Source: CAITSH01 sp945892985 (GTDB lineage Bacteria > Pseudomonadota > Gammaproteobacteria > Burkholderiales > SG8-39). Taken from it: a stretch of 64,000 nucleotides of DNA. The translations under genes and the position numbers were made by a program. Below the pieces are notes generated by a model. It had not been told where the DNA came from. It searched no databases and saw nothing but the letters and a program-made list of their open reading frames with translations. The stretch's first letter is position 1; every line of letters begins with the position of its first letter. This document shows positions 16,647-25,672 of the stretch, one piece after another. The DNA lies in contig CAMDDU010000005.1 in NCBI GenBank assembly GCA_945892985.1, positions 89,108 to 153,107 on the forward strand. The letters run 5' to 3'.

Positions 16647-17660
16647 TTAGTCGAGCAGTGCGGCGACAAAATCGGCGGCGACGAAGGGCCGCAGGTCATC
16701 CAGACCCTCGCCGACGCCGATGAAGCGCAGCGGGATGGCTTGCTGCTTGAGGTTTTTGGAGCGCGTCAGCGCGATGGCGGCGAGGACGCCGCCCTTGGCG
16801 GTGCCGTCGAGTTTGGTGACGATCAGGCCGGTGAGCCCCAGTGCCTCGTCGAAGGCCTTGACCTGGGCGATGGCGTTCTGGCCGGTGTTACCGTCGATGA
16901 CCAGCCAGATCTCGTGCGGCGCGCCCGGTTCGGCCTTGGCGATGACACGCTTGACCTTTTTTAGCTCTTCCATCAGGTGGACCTGGGTCGGCAGCCGGCC
17001 TGCGGTGTCGGCAAGCACGATGTCACTGCCGCGCGCGCGGCCGGCGCTGATGGCGTCGAACATCACCGCGCTGGCGTCGCCGCCCTGCTGCGAGATGACC
17101 GCGACACCGTTGCGCTCGCCCCAGGCGGCAAGCTGTTCGCGCGCGGCCGCGCGGAAGGTGTCGCCGGCGGCGAGCAGCAGTTTGTAACCGGCCTGCTGGT
17201 AATGCTGCGCGAGTTTGCCGATGGACGTGGTTTTGCCGGCGCCGTTGACGCCGACCATCATCACCACCCAGGGGCGCGTTGTGCTCGGTTGCGCGGTTTG
17301 CTCCAGCGGCGCGAGCAGCGCGAGCAATTCTTCGGCCAGAACCCGCTTGAGTTGCGCCGCCTCGGACAAGCCCTCCTTGCGTGCGCGCACGCGCATGCGC
17401 CCGAGCAGGAATTGCGTCGCCTCGACGCCGGCGTCGGCGGAGAGCAGCACGGCTTCGAGCTCGTCGTAAAGCGCGTCGTCGATCTTGCCCAGACCGAACA
17501 AGCCGCCAAGCTGGCTGCCGGTGCGGCGCAGGCCGCCCTTGAGGCGCGCCAGCCAACCCGTGCGTGCGGGTTCCGCGTCCGCGCCTGTGGTGGTGGCGGT
17601 GGTGGCGACGGCCTCAGGCGTGGCCTCGGGAAGGGATTTTTTCTTGAGAAAGCTCAACAT
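16647..17660 (-). CDS. ftsY: Signal recognition particle receptor FtsY
   Basis: GTPase receptor that docks SRP-ribosome complexes at the inner membrane. There are 337 residues from ATG 17660 (MLSFLKKK); a GTG at 17669 is an alternative. A short N-terminal A-region is followed by the helical N domain (about 35-115). The G domain has G1 GVNGAGKTTSIGKL, DTFRAAAREQL, G3 DTAGRLPTQ, G4 TKLDGTAKGG, and the closing FIGVGEGLDDLRPF. The acidic A domain of E. coli FtsY is nearly absent. It heads the ftsY-ftsE-ftsX block and is divergent from rsmD. Confidence 0.96.
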   Translation of the reverse strand: MLSFLKKKSLPEATPEAVATTATTTGADAEPARTGWLARLKGGLRRTGSQLGGLFGLGKIDDALYDELEAVLLSADAGVEATQFLLGRMRVRARKEGLSEAAQLKRVLAEELLALLAPLEQTAQPSTTRPWVVMMVGVNGAGKTTSIGKLAQHYQQAGYKLLLAAGDTFRAAAREQLAAWGERNGVAVISQQGGDASAVMFDAISAGRARGSDIVLADTAGRLPTQVHLMEELKKVKRVIAKAEPGAPHEIWLVIDGNTGQNAIAQVKAFDEALGLTGLIVTKLDGTAKGGVLAAIALTRSKNLKQQAIPLRFIGVGEGLDDLRPFVAADFVAALLD

Positions 17661-17787
17661 AGTCTGCACCGCGGCGCGGGACGGTAAAATACACGGTCAA
17701 TACTGCGGTAATTCTAGCAGAGGACACTAGGCCATCCTGGCAAGAAACAGCAGGCGAAACGCGGCGCGCAACATCGCGCCGAACACA

Positions 17788-18369
17788 ATGCCAAACGCAA
17801 GACGAAAGCAGGGGGGCAACAGCGTACGCATCATCGGCGGGGTGTGGCGCAGTCGCGTGCTGCGCTTTCCGGATGCGACCGGCTTGCGCCCCAGTCCCGA
17901 TCGCGTGCGCGAAACCTTGTTTAACTGGCTAGGGCAGGATTTGACCGGGCTCGCCTGCCTTGATCTGTTTGCCGGCAGCGGGGCGCTCGGATTTGAGGCC
18001 GCATCGCGCGGCGCGCGCAGCGTGGTGATGACCGAGGACGACCGCGCCGCCGCCGCCGCGTTGCGCGCCAATGCCATTTTGCTCGATGCCAAAAGCTGGC
18101 GACTGGTCGCAGGTGATGCGCTAGAATTCCTGCGTTTGCACCGTGCGGGGCACCCCGGTGCTTTGTTTGACGTGGTGTTCCTTGATCCGCCGTTTGGCAC
18201 GGACCTGCTTGCGCGGGTGATGCCCTTGCTGCCGCAGGTATTGGCGCCGGGGGCACGCGTCTATGTCGAGAGCGATGAAGCTTTGAAGGTGCCGGAGGGT
18301 TGGGAACTGCTCAAGCAGGGCAAGGCCGGCGTCGTGCACTATCACCTTATGCAGAGAGTCCAATCATGA
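17788..18369 (+). CDS. rsmD: 16S rRNA (guanine966-N2)-methyltransferase RsmD
   Basis: SAM-dependent enzyme that methylates G966 of 16S rRNA during 30S assembly. There are 193 residues: an N-terminal RIIGGVWRSRVLRFP strand, then LRPSPDRVRETLFNWLG, the SAM loop CLDLFAGSGALGFEAASRG and the catalytic DPPF in VVFLDPPFGTD. The chosen ATG lacks an obvious ribosome site, and the first 13 residues are basic and atypical, so the true start may lie slightly downstream. Its stop overlaps the coaD start as ATGA. The M16 peptidase genes often found between ftsY and rsmD in betaproteobacteria are absent. Confidence 0.94.
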   Translation: MPNARRKQGGNSVRIIGGVWRSRVLRFPDATGLRPSPDRVRETLFNWLGQDLTGLACLDLFAGSGALGFEAASRGARSVVMTEDDRAAAAALRANAILLDAKSWRLVAGDALEFLRLHRAGHPGALFDVVFLDPPFGTDLLARVMPLLPQVLAPGARVYVESDEALKVPEGWELLKQGKAGVVHYHLMQRVQS

Positions 18370-18854
18370 TCAGGGCCGTTTATCCGGGAACATTTGATCC
18401 GATCACATGCGGTCACGAAGATCTGGTGCGCCGTGCCGCCGGTCTTTTTGACACGGTCGTCGTTGGTGTTGCCGACAGTCGCGGAAAAAAACCCTTTTTC
18501 ACGCTGACCGAGCGCATCGACCTGGCGCGCGATGCGCTGGCGCAATACAAAAATGTCCGCGTCGAGGGTTTTTCCGGGCTGTTGCGCGACTTTGTTCACC
18601 AGCAGGAGGCGCGCGTGATCCTGCGCGGCCTGCGCGCCGTGTCGGACTTCGAGTACGAGTTTCAAATGGCGGGCATGAACCGCACGCTGATCCCGCACGT
18701 TGAAACGGTGTTCCTCACGCCATCCGAGCAATACATGTTCATCTCGGCCACCATCGTGCGGGAAATCGCCATGCTGGGTGGCGATGTCGGGCCGTTTGTC
18801 CCGCCGGCGGTGCAGGAGCGCATGCGCGCCAAGGTCAAGCAACTCGGTGGCTAG
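18366..18854 (+). CDS. coaD: Phosphopantetheine adenylyltransferase CoaD
   Basis: It joins 4'-phosphopantetheine and ATP to dephospho-CoA, the penultimate CoA step. There are 162 residues. The nucleotidyltransferase motif is AVYPGTFDPITCGHEDL (T/HxGH variant, GH intact); also present are the ILRGLRAVSDFEYEFQMAGM active-site block and the C-terminal ISATIVREIAMLGGDV. Length is normal. The start overlaps rsmD by 4 bases, and a ferredoxin gene follows 17 bases later, a standard betaproteobacterial order. Confidence 0.97.
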   Translation: MIRAVYPGTFDPITCGHEDLVRRAAGLFDTVVVGVADSRGKKPFFTLTERIDLARDALAQYKNVRVEGFSGLLRDFVHQQEARVILRGLRAVSDFEYEFQMAGMNRTLIPHVETVFLTPSEQYMFISATIVREIAMLGGDVGPFVPPAVQERMRAKVKQLGG

Positions 18855-18871
18855 CCGGGCGGGCGGCTGAT

Positions 18872-19135
18872 ATGGCCTTGATCATCACGGACGAGTGCAT
18901 TAACTGCGATGTCTGCGAGCCGGAGTGCCCGAACGGCGCCATCACACAGGGCGCGGAGATTTACGAGATTAATCCGGCTTTGTGCACCGAGTGTGTTGGG
19001 CACTTCGATACGCCCCAGTGTGTGGAGGTGTGTCCGGTCGATTGCATTCCGGTCAATCCGGATCACATTGAATCGCGCGAGCTCTTGCAGCTCAAATACG
19101 CCGGGCTGATGGCGGAAAAAAAATTCCCCGCCTGA
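18872..19135 (+). CDS. YfhL-family 2[4Fe-4S] ferredoxin
   Basis: An 87-residue electron carrier with two cluster motifs: CINCDVCEPECPNGAI near the N-terminus, and CTECVGHFDTPQCVEVCPVD, whose spacer of about eight residues is typical of the Allochromatium-type ferredoxins. The C-terminal helix (ELLQLKYAGLM) is also typical of that group. It is probably cotranscribed with coaD. The redox partner is unknown. Confidence 0.95.
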   Translation: MALIITDECINCDVCEPECPNGAITQGAEIYEINPALCTECVGHFDTPQCVEVCPVDCIPVNPDHIESRELLQLKYAGLMAEKKFPA

Positions 19136-19156
19136 ATTCCCCGCTTTTATTTGTCT

Positions 19157-19179
19157 AAAGCCGCTTCAGCCGCGGCTTT
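19157..19179. terminator. Stem-loop between convergent ferredoxin and mutM genes
   Basis: AAAGCCGC and GCGGCTTT form an 8-bp perfect stem with a 7-base loop. It lies 22 bases after the ferredoxin stop. T-runs are weak on both sides, so termination may be inefficient. Confidence 0.5.
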
Positions 19180-19259
19180 CCAGTCAATTTGCATGACGAA
19201 ATTGTCACGCCCTTGATACCCTTGCGTGTATTGCCGGCGTGGTGACGGGGGTCGCCGCG

Positions 19260-20090
19260 CTATTTCTGGCAGGACGGGCAATAAAAAGTCGAGCGCTGCC
19301 CCATGCGTTTTACCCTGATCGTGGTGGCGCAAACCCGGCAGGGCAGGCCGTCGCGGCCGTAGACAAAATACGCCTGCTGGAAGTAACCCGATGAGCCGTC
19401 GGCGTGGACGAAATCGCGCAGGCTGCTTCCGCCGGCCTTGAGCGCTTTTTCCAGGGTCTCGCGCACGGTGTCGACCAGGCGTGCGCAACGCGCCAGACTG
19501 ACGCGCCCGGCGCGTGTCGCCGGGTTGATGCGGGCGTGGAACAGGCTTTCGTTGGCGTAAATGTTGCCAACGCCAACGACCATTTTGTGGTCCATCAGCG
19601 CCAGCTTGACCGCCGCGCTGCGGCCGTGCATCGCCGCATGCAGAAATTTCGCGTTGAACTGTTCTTCCAGTGGTTCGACGCCGAGCCCGGCAATCAGCGG
19701 GTGTGCGGTGACGTCCCCGCTCTCCCACAGCACCGCGCCAAAGCGCCGCGGATCGTGCAGGCGCAACAACTTGTCGCCAAATTCGAGGTCAAAGTGATCG
19801 TGTTTCCTCACCGGAGTGCCCCTTGGCAGGATGCGAAGACTGCCCGACATGCCCAGATGCAATATCAGCCAGCCGGATTGGCCGGTCTTGGCCTGAACGC
19901 AGTCGAGCAGCAGGTACTTGCCGCGCCGGGAAATGCCGCGCACGGTGCTGCCGCTGAGCTTGCGCTCAATGCCTTGCGGCACCGGCCAGCGCATGCGCCG
20001 GTCGCGCACGATGACGCCGGTGATGGTCTGCTTGAGCAGGTGGGGCGCGATACCGCGGCGGGTTATTTCTACTTCGGGAAGTTCTGGCAT
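19260..20090 (-). CDS. mutM: Formamidopyrimidine-DNA glycosylase MutM (Fpg)
   Basis: Base-excision enzyme that removes 8-oxoguanine and Fapy lesions and nicks the AP site. The mature N-terminus is MPELPEVE (Pro2 is the Schiff-base nucleophile and Glu3 the acid), so the start is ATG 20090, although the frame is open to 20132. VVGVGNIYANESLF is the helix-two-turn-helix, and the C-terminal zinc finger is CRVCATTI...CPSCQK. There are 276 residues, normal length. It is divergent from the TPR-lolB-ispE operon, as in many betaproteobacteria. Confidence 0.96.
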   Translation of the reverse strand: MPELPEVEITRRGIAPHLLKQTITGVIVRDRRMRWPVPQGIERKLSGSTVRGISRRGKYLLLDCVQAKTGQSGWLILHLGMSGSLRILPRGTPVRKHDHFDLEFGDKLLRLHDPRRFGAVLWESGDVTAHPLIAGLGVEPLEEQFNAKFLHAAMHGRSAAVKLALMDHKMVVGVGNIYANESLFHARINPATRAGRVSLARCARLVDTVRETLEKALKAGGSSLRDFVHADGSSGYFQQAYFVYGRDGLPCRVCATTIRVKRMGQRSTFYCPSCQK

Positions 20091-20259
20091 GGCTTTGCGA
20101 CTGGCACGAAACGCGGGTAGCGCAATATACAAGGTCGGGAGGCCGCCGGCCTTGCTGCGGTGCCGGCAGTTGAAAATAATAGCGCCACGGCTCGTGTTGC
20201 GGCCCTATTCCCGCCAGCCTGCTAAACTGGCTCATCCTGCACAAATTCCCCGAGCACCC

Positions 20260-22074
20260 ATGCCTTCTTTTGCCGCAGTCCCCCGCCTTTCACCTGCCGC
20301 CCCGACTTCGTCGGCCTGGCGCCGGCTGGCGCTGGTGCTCGCTTGTACGCTGCTCGCCGCTTGCGCGCAAAAGCCGCTCGCGCAGGCGCAAGCGGGCGAC
20401 CAGGAGGACGATGAAGAGGATGAGCAAAATGTAAGCGCCCAGGCGCAGGCCCCGGCGGCAAAGTTGCCGCTCTCGGCTTTGCCCAACATGGAACTCAACG
20501 GCGGCATGTTGTACGAATTCTTGCTTGCCGAGGTCGCGCTGCAGCGCGGGAATGTCGGACTTGCTGCGCAGGCTTATGTCGATCTGGCGAAAAAAACCCG
20601 CGATCCGCGCGTGGCCAAACGCGCCACTGAAATCGCGCTCTACGCGCGCATGTCGGGCATCGCCACCGAATCTGCGCGCATCTGGCTCGAAACCGAGCCG
20701 CAGTCGGCGCAGGCCTTGCAGACGCTCACCGGTTTGCTCGTCAGCACCAATCGCCTGAACGAGGCGCAGCCCTATCTGAAATCCCTGCTGGTCTCCGGGG
20801 GGCGCAGTCCGGCCGACGGTTTTTTGCAGCTTAACCGCCTGCTTGGCAGCAACCCGGACAAGGCCGCGACCCTGCGCACGATTCAAGGCCTGGCGACGGC
20901 GTTCCCGGACCTGCCCGAGGCGAAGTTTGCCATCGCGCAGGCGGCGCTTGCCGCCGGTCAGGACCCGCTCGCGTTGGTGCAGGTCCGCGAAGCGGCCTCG
21001 ATGCGGCCCGACTGGGAGCTTGCGGCGCTGTTCGAGGCGCGGCTGTTGCAAAAAACTTCGGTGAGTGCCGCGCGCGAACGCCTTGCAGCGTACCTGAAGC
21101 GCAACCCCAAGGCGCGCGAAGCGCGCATGAGCTATGCGCGCGCACTTGTCGCCGAGCAAAAGCTGCCGGAGGCGCACGCCGAGTTCCAGCGCCTGCTGAC
21201 CGAATTTCCGGACAATCCGGATGTGGTCTACGCGGTCGGCCTGCTGGCTTTCCAGTTGAACGACTACCCGGCGGCGCGCCAGAGCCTCGAGCGCCTGCTG
21301 ACGATGAATTTCCGCGATCGCAACACGCTGCGCTTGTATCTGGGGCAGATTGCCGAGGAAGAGAAAAAGCTTCCCGATGCGCTGCGCTGGTACGGCGAGG
21401 TGACGCGTGGCGAGCAGTATCTCAACGCGCAGTTGCGCTATGCCCAGGTGCTGGCCAAGCAGGGTAACCTGGAGGGCGCACGCTCCCACCTGCGCCAGAT
21501 CGGTGCGGCCAATGCGCAACAAAAAGGCCAACTGGTGCTGGCCGAGGCGGCGCTGCTGCGCGATGCCAAACGCGAGCGCGAGGCGTTTGACCTGGTTGCC
21601 GGCGCACTCGGCGAGCAGCCGGACAACCCTGATCTGCTGTACGACTATGCCATGCTGGCGGAAAAAATAGATCGCATCGATGCGATGGAAACGTCGCTAC
21701 GAAAACTGATTGTCCTGCGTCCTGATCATGCCCATGCCTACAATGCGCTGGGCTATTCCTTGGCCGATCGCAATCAGCGCCTGCCCGAAGCCAAGCAGTT
21801 GATTGAAAAAGGCCTGTCTCTGGCGCCCAATGATGCGTTCATTCTCGACAGCATGGGCTGGGTGTTCTACCGCATGGGCGACAACAAGACGGCGATAGAG
21901 TATCTGCGGCGCGCTTTTGCCATGCGGCCGGACGCTGAGATTGCGGCGCACCTGGGTGAAGTGCTGTGGGCCAATGGTGAGCGGGCCGAGGCGGAAAAAA
22001 TCTGGAGCGACGCGATGCGGCAGTATCCGGGCAATGAAGTCATAGCCAGCACCATCAAACGCCTCAAACTCTGA
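20260..22074 (+). CDS. TPR-repeat outer-membrane lipoprotein
   Basis: A 604-residue lipoprotein: the signal peptide ends in the lipobox CTLLAAC (Cys about 33), followed by a short acidic linker (EDDEEDEQ). The rest is a long solenoid of tetratricopeptide-like repeats, clearest in the C-terminal third (for example HAYNALGYSLADRNQRLPEA and AFILDSMGWVFYRMGDNKTA). The frame is open further upstream, but ATG 20260 puts the signal peptide at the N-terminus. It precedes lolB by 10 bases in a conserved mutM/TPR-lolB-ispE order, so it probably assists outer-membrane or lipoprotein assembly. Its exact role is not established. Confidence 0.9.
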   Translation: MPSFAAVPRLSPAAPTSSAWRRLALVLACTLLAACAQKPLAQAQAGDQEDDEEDEQNVSAQAQAPAAKLPLSALPNMELNGGMLYEFLLAEVALQRGNVGLAAQAYVDLAKKTRDPRVAKRATEIALYARMSGIATESARIWLETEPQSAQALQTLTGLLVSTNRLNEAQPYLKSLLVSGGRSPADGFLQLNRLLGSNPDKAATLRTIQGLATAFPDLPEAKFAIAQAALAAGQDPLALVQVREAASMRPDWELAALFEARLLQKTSVSAARERLAAYLKRNPKAREARMSYARALVAEQKLPEAHAEFQRLLTEFPDNPDVVYAVGLLAFQLNDYPAARQSLERLLTMNFRDRNTLRLYLGQIAEEEKKLPDALRWYGEVTRGEQYLNAQLRYAQVLAKQGNLEGARSHLRQIGAANAQQKGQLVLAEAALLRDAKREREAFDLVAGALGEQPDNPDLLYDYAMLAEKIDRIDAMETSLRKLIVLRPDHAHAYNALGYSLADRNQRLPEAKQLIEKGLSLAPNDAFILDSMGWVFYRMGDNKTAIEYLRRAFAMRPDAEIAAHLGEVLWANGERAEAEKIWSDAMRQYPGNEVIASTIKRLKL

Positions 22075-22084
22075 GCGCCCTGCC

Positions 22085-22627
22085 ATGCGCGTTGCGTTGT
22101 TGTTGTTTGCCACGCTGCTCGGCGCGTGCGCGCAGATGCCCGGCCAACCGGTAGCCATCGAGGCCAAAGGCGATTTTGAGCTCACCGGCCGCGTGGCTAT
22201 CAAGAACGCCGGTGAGGGCGCCAGCGGCGCAATCACCTGGCGGCATGCCGTCGGGGCCGATGACGTGTTCATCACTTCCCCCATCGGTCAGGGTATCGCA
22301 CGCATCACCCGTGCCGGAGAGCAGGTAAAACTGGTTACGGCCGATGGCCAATCGTTTGAGGCGGCTGATGCCGAGATACTTACGGAGCGGGCGCTAGGCT
22401 GGCGTTTGCCGCTGAAGGGGCTTCCCGACTGGGTGCAGGCGCGTCCTGTTGCGGGTGAGGAGGCTGAAACCATCCGTGACGCCGCCGGCCAGCCGAGCGA
22501 AATCCGCCAGTCGGGTTGGCGCATCGAGTACCTTGCCTGGCGCGATGCACTGCCCTCGCGCCTGACGTTTTTTCGCGACAAGCTGGAAATACGATTGATC
22601 GTGGACCGCTGGGTTTTGCCGCCATGA
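22085..22627 (+). CDS. lolB: Outer-membrane lipoprotein receptor LolB
   Basis: LolB takes lipoproteins from periplasmic LolA and inserts them in the outer membrane. There are 180 residues, with signal peptide and lipobox LLGAC (Cys15). Then come the FELTGRVAIKN strand and GAITWRHAVGADDVFITSPIG, typical of the convex beta-sheet. ALGWRLPLKGLPDWVQAR is the family's hallmark central motif. The C-terminal strand ends RLIVDRWVLPP. Its stop overlaps the ispE start (ATGA, 22624-22627). Confidence 0.95.
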   Translation: MRVALLLFATLLGACAQMPGQPVAIEAKGDFELTGRVAIKNAGEGASGAITWRHAVGADDVFITSPIGQGIARITRAGEQVKLVTADGQSFEAADAEILTERALGWRLPLKGLPDWVQARPVAGEEAETIRDAAGQPSEIRQSGWRIEYLAWRDALPSRLTFFRDKLEIRLIVDRWVLPP

Positions 22628-23535
22628 GCGAAGATCTGGACGCGCTATGGGCGCGGGTGTGGCCGGCGCCGGCGAAATTGAACCTTTTTTTACATGTGGT
22701 CGGGCGCCGCGATGACGGCTATCACCTGCTGCAGTCCGCCTTTCGTCTTGTCGATCTCGTGGATAGTTTGCGCTTCGTCCGGCGGCACGATGACAGGATT
22801 GCGATGGCGGTCGCGCTCGAGGGCGTGCCTGAGGCGAGCGACCTGTGCGTGCGCGCCGCCCGTTTGTTGCAGACTGCGGCTGCTGCGCGTGGCAGCGACG
22901 TATGCGGCGTTACCATTCATCTGGACAAGCGCATTCCCATGGGGGGTGGGCTTGGCGGCGGCAGTTCGGACGCCGCGACCGTGCTGATGGCCCTGAACCG
23001 GCTGTGGCGTCTGGGTATGAGCGCCGCGCAATTGCAGGCGCTCGGGCTCGGGCTTGGCGCGGATGTGCCGTTCTTTTTGTCAGGCGGCAACGCCTTTGCC
23101 GAGGGGGTTGGGGAAGTACTTACTCCGCTTACCTTGCCGCCGGCGTGGTACCTCATCCTGGTGCCGCCAGTGCAGGTGCCGACGGCCACGGTTTTTACCG
23201 CGTCAGAATTGACACGAAATACAAAAAGCGTCAAAATATCAAGCTTTTCCGGCGTATCGTCAGGCGTTTCTTCCCGCGCGGCTGGAGGCAGATTGGGTGT
23301 CGATTTCGGCCACAATGACTTGCAGTCCGTGGTGTATGCGAAATATGCCGAGGTGGCCCGCTGCCTGGATTGGCTGGCGCGGCATGGTTCGGCGCGTATG
23401 AGTGGTTCGGGCGCCTGTGTGTTTGCGCAGTTCGACACGCGCGGTGAGGCCGACGCGGTGAGCGCGAAGCTCCCGGCGGATATGCGCGGCATGGTGGTAG
23501 AAGGATTGCAGCGGCATCCTGTGGATGCCGGTTAG
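22624..23535 (+). CDS. ispE: 4-diphosphocytidyl-2-C-methyl-D-erythritol kinase IspE
   Basis: GHMP kinase of the MEP isoprenoid pathway. There are 303 residues. The N-terminal PAPAKLNLFLHVVGRRDDGY holds the catalytic Lys, the ATP loop is IPMGGGLGGGSSDAATVL, and the third motif MSGSGACVFAQF is near the C-terminus. Residues about 200-225 (NTKSVKISSFSGVSSGVSS) form a Ser-rich insertion whose DNA is AT-richer than its neighbours; the reading frame is intact. The start overlaps lolB by 4 bases. Confidence 0.96.
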   Translation: MSEDLDALWARVWPAPAKLNLFLHVVGRRDDGYHLLQSAFRLVDLVDSLRFVRRHDDRIAMAVALEGVPEASDLCVRAARLLQTAAAARGSDVCGVTIHLDKRIPMGGGLGGGSSDAATVLMALNRLWRLGMSAAQLQALGLGLGADVPFFLSGGNAFAEGVGEVLTPLTLPPAWYLILVPPVQVPTATVFTASELTRNTKSVKISSFSGVSSGVSSRAAGGRLGVDFGHNDLQSVVYAKYAEVARCLDWLARHGSARMSGSGACVFAQFDTRGEADAVSAKLPADMRGMVVEGLQRHPVDAG

Positions 23536-23570
23536 TTTCAGTTTCATGCGGTTGCGGCACAGGTTACGGA

Positions 23571-23644
23571 TGGGGAGTCGCCAAGCTGGTTAAGGCACCG
23601 GATTTTGATTCCGGCATGCGAAGGTTCGAATCCTTCCTCCCCAG
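23571..23644 (+). tRNA. tRNA-Gln (anticodon TTG)
   Basis: A full cloverleaf: acceptor TGGGGAG/CTCCCCA, D-arm with AGCTGGTTAAGGC, anticodon stem CCGGA/TCCGG with loop TTTTGAT (anticodon TTG), T-arm GAAGG-TTCGAAT-CCTTC and discriminator G. The next bases are CCC, so CCA is not encoded. It lies between ispE and prs, the standard betaproteobacterial place. Confidence 0.96.
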
Positions 23645-23833
23645 CCCATTCGTTTTGTGTTGTTCGTGACCAGGCTTGCCAGTGACGGGCGGCACGATGC
23701 CCAGTACAGAGGTCAAGATGAAAAAGCGTAGCTGCCACGGTTGTTGCAAACGCGGCGGCTGGTTTTTGTGATTATCAAACGACAGGGAGCGGCCAACCGT
23801 CATGCGCATAACGCGTGGCGGAATGGCGAGGCA

Positions 23834-24784
23834 ATGGCCTACGACAGCCTGATGGTATTCACGGGGAACGCCAACCCCAAGCTGGCTCAGGAGGTGGTTA
23901 AACGCCTCAATATTCCGCTTGGGCAGGCGACGGTCGGCAAATTCTCCGATGGCGAAGTGATGGTCGAGTTGCGCGAGAACGTGCGCGGACACGACTGCTT
24001 CGTGCTGCAACCCACTTGTGCCCCGACCAACGACAACCTGATGGAGGTGTTGGTCATGGTGGACGCGTTGCGTCGCGCATCGGCCGGCCGCATTACTGCG
24101 GCGATTCCCTATTTTGGTTATGCGCGACAGGACCGGCGCCCGCGTTCGGCGCGCGTTGCAATCAGCGCCAAGGTTGTCGCCAATATGATTCAGGCGGTCG
24201 GTGTCGACCGCGTGCTGACCATGGATTTGCATGCCGACCAGATACAGGGATTTTTTGATGTCCCGGTAGACAATATTTACGCCACGCCCATCCTGCTTGG
24301 TGACGTGTGGAAGCATAATTACGAGAACCTGATCGTGGTGTCGCCTGATGTGGGCGGTGTTGTGCGCGCGCGGGCCCTGGCCAAGCGCCTCGAATCGGAT
24401 CTGGCGATCATCGACAAGCGGCGCCCCAAGGCCAATGTGTCCGAAGTGATGAATATTATCGGGGACGTCGACGGCCGCACCTGCGTCATCATGGACGACA
24501 TGGTGGACACGGCCGGCACGCTGACCAAGGCGGCCGAGGCGCTCAAGGCGCAGGGCGCGATTCGCGTGCTCGCCTATTGCACGCACCCCGTGCTGTCGGG
24601 CGGGGCGGTGGCGCGCATCGAGGATTCGGCGCTCGATGAGTTGGTTGTGACCAACAGCATTCCGCTGAGCCCCGAGGCGGCGGCGAGCAAGAAGATACGC
24701 GTGCTGTCGGTGGCCGGCCTGCTGGCTGAAACAATTTTGCGTATCAGCAACGAAGATTCGGTGTCGTCGTTGTTCATGGAATAA
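23834..24784 (+). CDS. prs: Ribose-phosphate pyrophosphokinase
   Basis: It makes PRPP from ribose 5-phosphate and ATP for nucleotide, His and Trp synthesis. There are 316 residues from ATG 23834, preceded by GCGAGG; an upstream in-frame extension is not conserved. It has the flexible-loop region YFGYARQDRRPRSARVAISA, the metal site TMDLHADQIQGFFDVPVDN, and the PRPP loop VIMDDMVDTAGTL. Length matches E. coli (315). About 190 bases separate it from tRNA-Gln. Confidence 0.97.
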   Translation: MAYDSLMVFTGNANPKLAQEVVKRLNIPLGQATVGKFSDGEVMVELRENVRGHDCFVLQPTCAPTNDNLMEVLVMVDALRRASAGRITAAIPYFGYARQDRRPRSARVAISAKVVANMIQAVGVDRVLTMDLHADQIQGFFDVPVDNIYATPILLGDVWKHNYENLIVVSPDVGGVVRARALAKRLESDLAIIDKRRPKANVSEVMNIIGDVDGRTCVIMDDMVDTAGTLTKAAEALKAQGAIRVLAYCTHPVLSGGAVARIEDSALDELVVTNSIPLSPEAAASKKIRVLSVAGLLAETILRISNEDSVSSLFME

Positions 24785-24916
24785 GAAATTCTTTCCGGCT
24801 GCGTTACGAAGCGGCCGGAAGGTGATGGTGGTTTCAGCGTTTTTCCGCATTTTGCGGCGGGACGTTTTTTAACGGCGGTGCCTGGTCGCGGGCCAGCCAT
24901 ATTCAGGAGTAATGTC

Positions 24917-25603
24917 ATGCAAATCGAAGTTATCGCGCGCAAGCGCACGGCGCAAGGGACGGGTGCGAGCCGCCGTCTGCGCACCTCGGGTTTTGTTCCC
25001 GGTGTGATTTATGGCGGCAAGGATGAGCCCGTCGCCATCGAAGTCGAGCACGAGAAGGTCTGGCACCAGTTGCGCAAGGAGGCTTTCCACGCCTCCATCC
25101 TCAGCCTTGACATCGATGGCAAAAAGCAGCAGGTTCTGCTGCGCGCGGTCAACATGCACCCCTTCCGGGCGCAGGTGCAACACCTGGATTTCCAGCGCGT
25201 TGTGGCGGACCAGAAGATTCACATGAAGGTGCCACTGCACTTCACCAGCGCTGACGAGTCGCCCGCGGTAAAGCTCTCTTCGGCCTTGATCAGCCATATC
25301 ATGAACGAGGTCGACATCCGCTGCCTGCCCGCCGACCTGCCCGAATTCGTTCTGGTCGACTTGTCGCAGATCACCGTCGGCCATTCCATCCATGCGCGCG
25401 ACCTCGTGATGCCCAAGGGCGTCGAGATAGTGCTCAAGGGCAAGGAAAATCCGGCGGTTGTCACCGCGCAAGTGCCGCGCGTTGTCGAGGAGGTTGCTGA
25501 CAGCACGGCACCCTCCGCAGCTGACGTGCCCGCCAGCAAGCAGGCCGAGCCTGCCAAGGGCGATGCGGCGAAGAAGGATGAGAAAAAGGGCGACAAGAAG
25601 TAA
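24917..25603 (+). CDS. rplY: Large ribosomal subunit protein bL25, CTC form
   Basis: 5S-rRNA-binding ribosomal protein in the long general-stress (Ctc) form, 228 residues. The L25 domain (about 1-95) begins MQIEVIARKRTAQGTGASRR and includes GFVPGVIYGG. The C-terminal beta domain (about 96-185) contains LPEFVLVDLSQITVGHSIHA. The tail is Ala/Lys-rich and disordered (about 190-228). ATG 24917 has AGGAG eight bases upstream. It is followed by a strong terminator. Confidence 0.96.
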   Translation: MQIEVIARKRTAQGTGASRRLRTSGFVPGVIYGGKDEPVAIEVEHEKVWHQLRKEAFHASILSLDIDGKKQQVLLRAVNMHPFRAQVQHLDFQRVVADQKIHMKVPLHFTSADESPAVKLSSALISHIMNEVDIRCLPADLPEFVLVDLSQITVGHSIHARDLVMPKGVEIVLKGKENPAVVTAQVPRVVEEVADSTAPSAADVPASKQAEPAKGDAAKKDEKKGDKK

Positions 25604-25623
25604 TCCCGTTCCCTTGCCACGGC

Positions 25624-25650
25624 AAAAAGGGCGGGCTATCCGCCCTTTTT
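25624..25650 (+). terminator. Intrinsic terminator after rplY
   Basis: AAAAAGGGCGG, loop GCTAT, CCGCCCTTTTT: an 11-bp stem with a terminal T-run, 20 bases after the rplY stop and just before pth. Confidence 0.93.
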
Positions 25651-25672
25651 GCTATCTGTTACCCAGGCCATC

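Noticed and set aside
22624..23535. Frameshift in ispE at the Ser-rich segment
   Set aside because: The frame is continuous and all three kinase motifs are in one frame; the segment is an insertion, not a break.
24790..24818. Intrinsic terminator between prs and rplY
   Set aside because: TTCCGGC/GCCGGAA can pair, but the stem contains a mismatch and no T-run follows; at most a weak hairpin.
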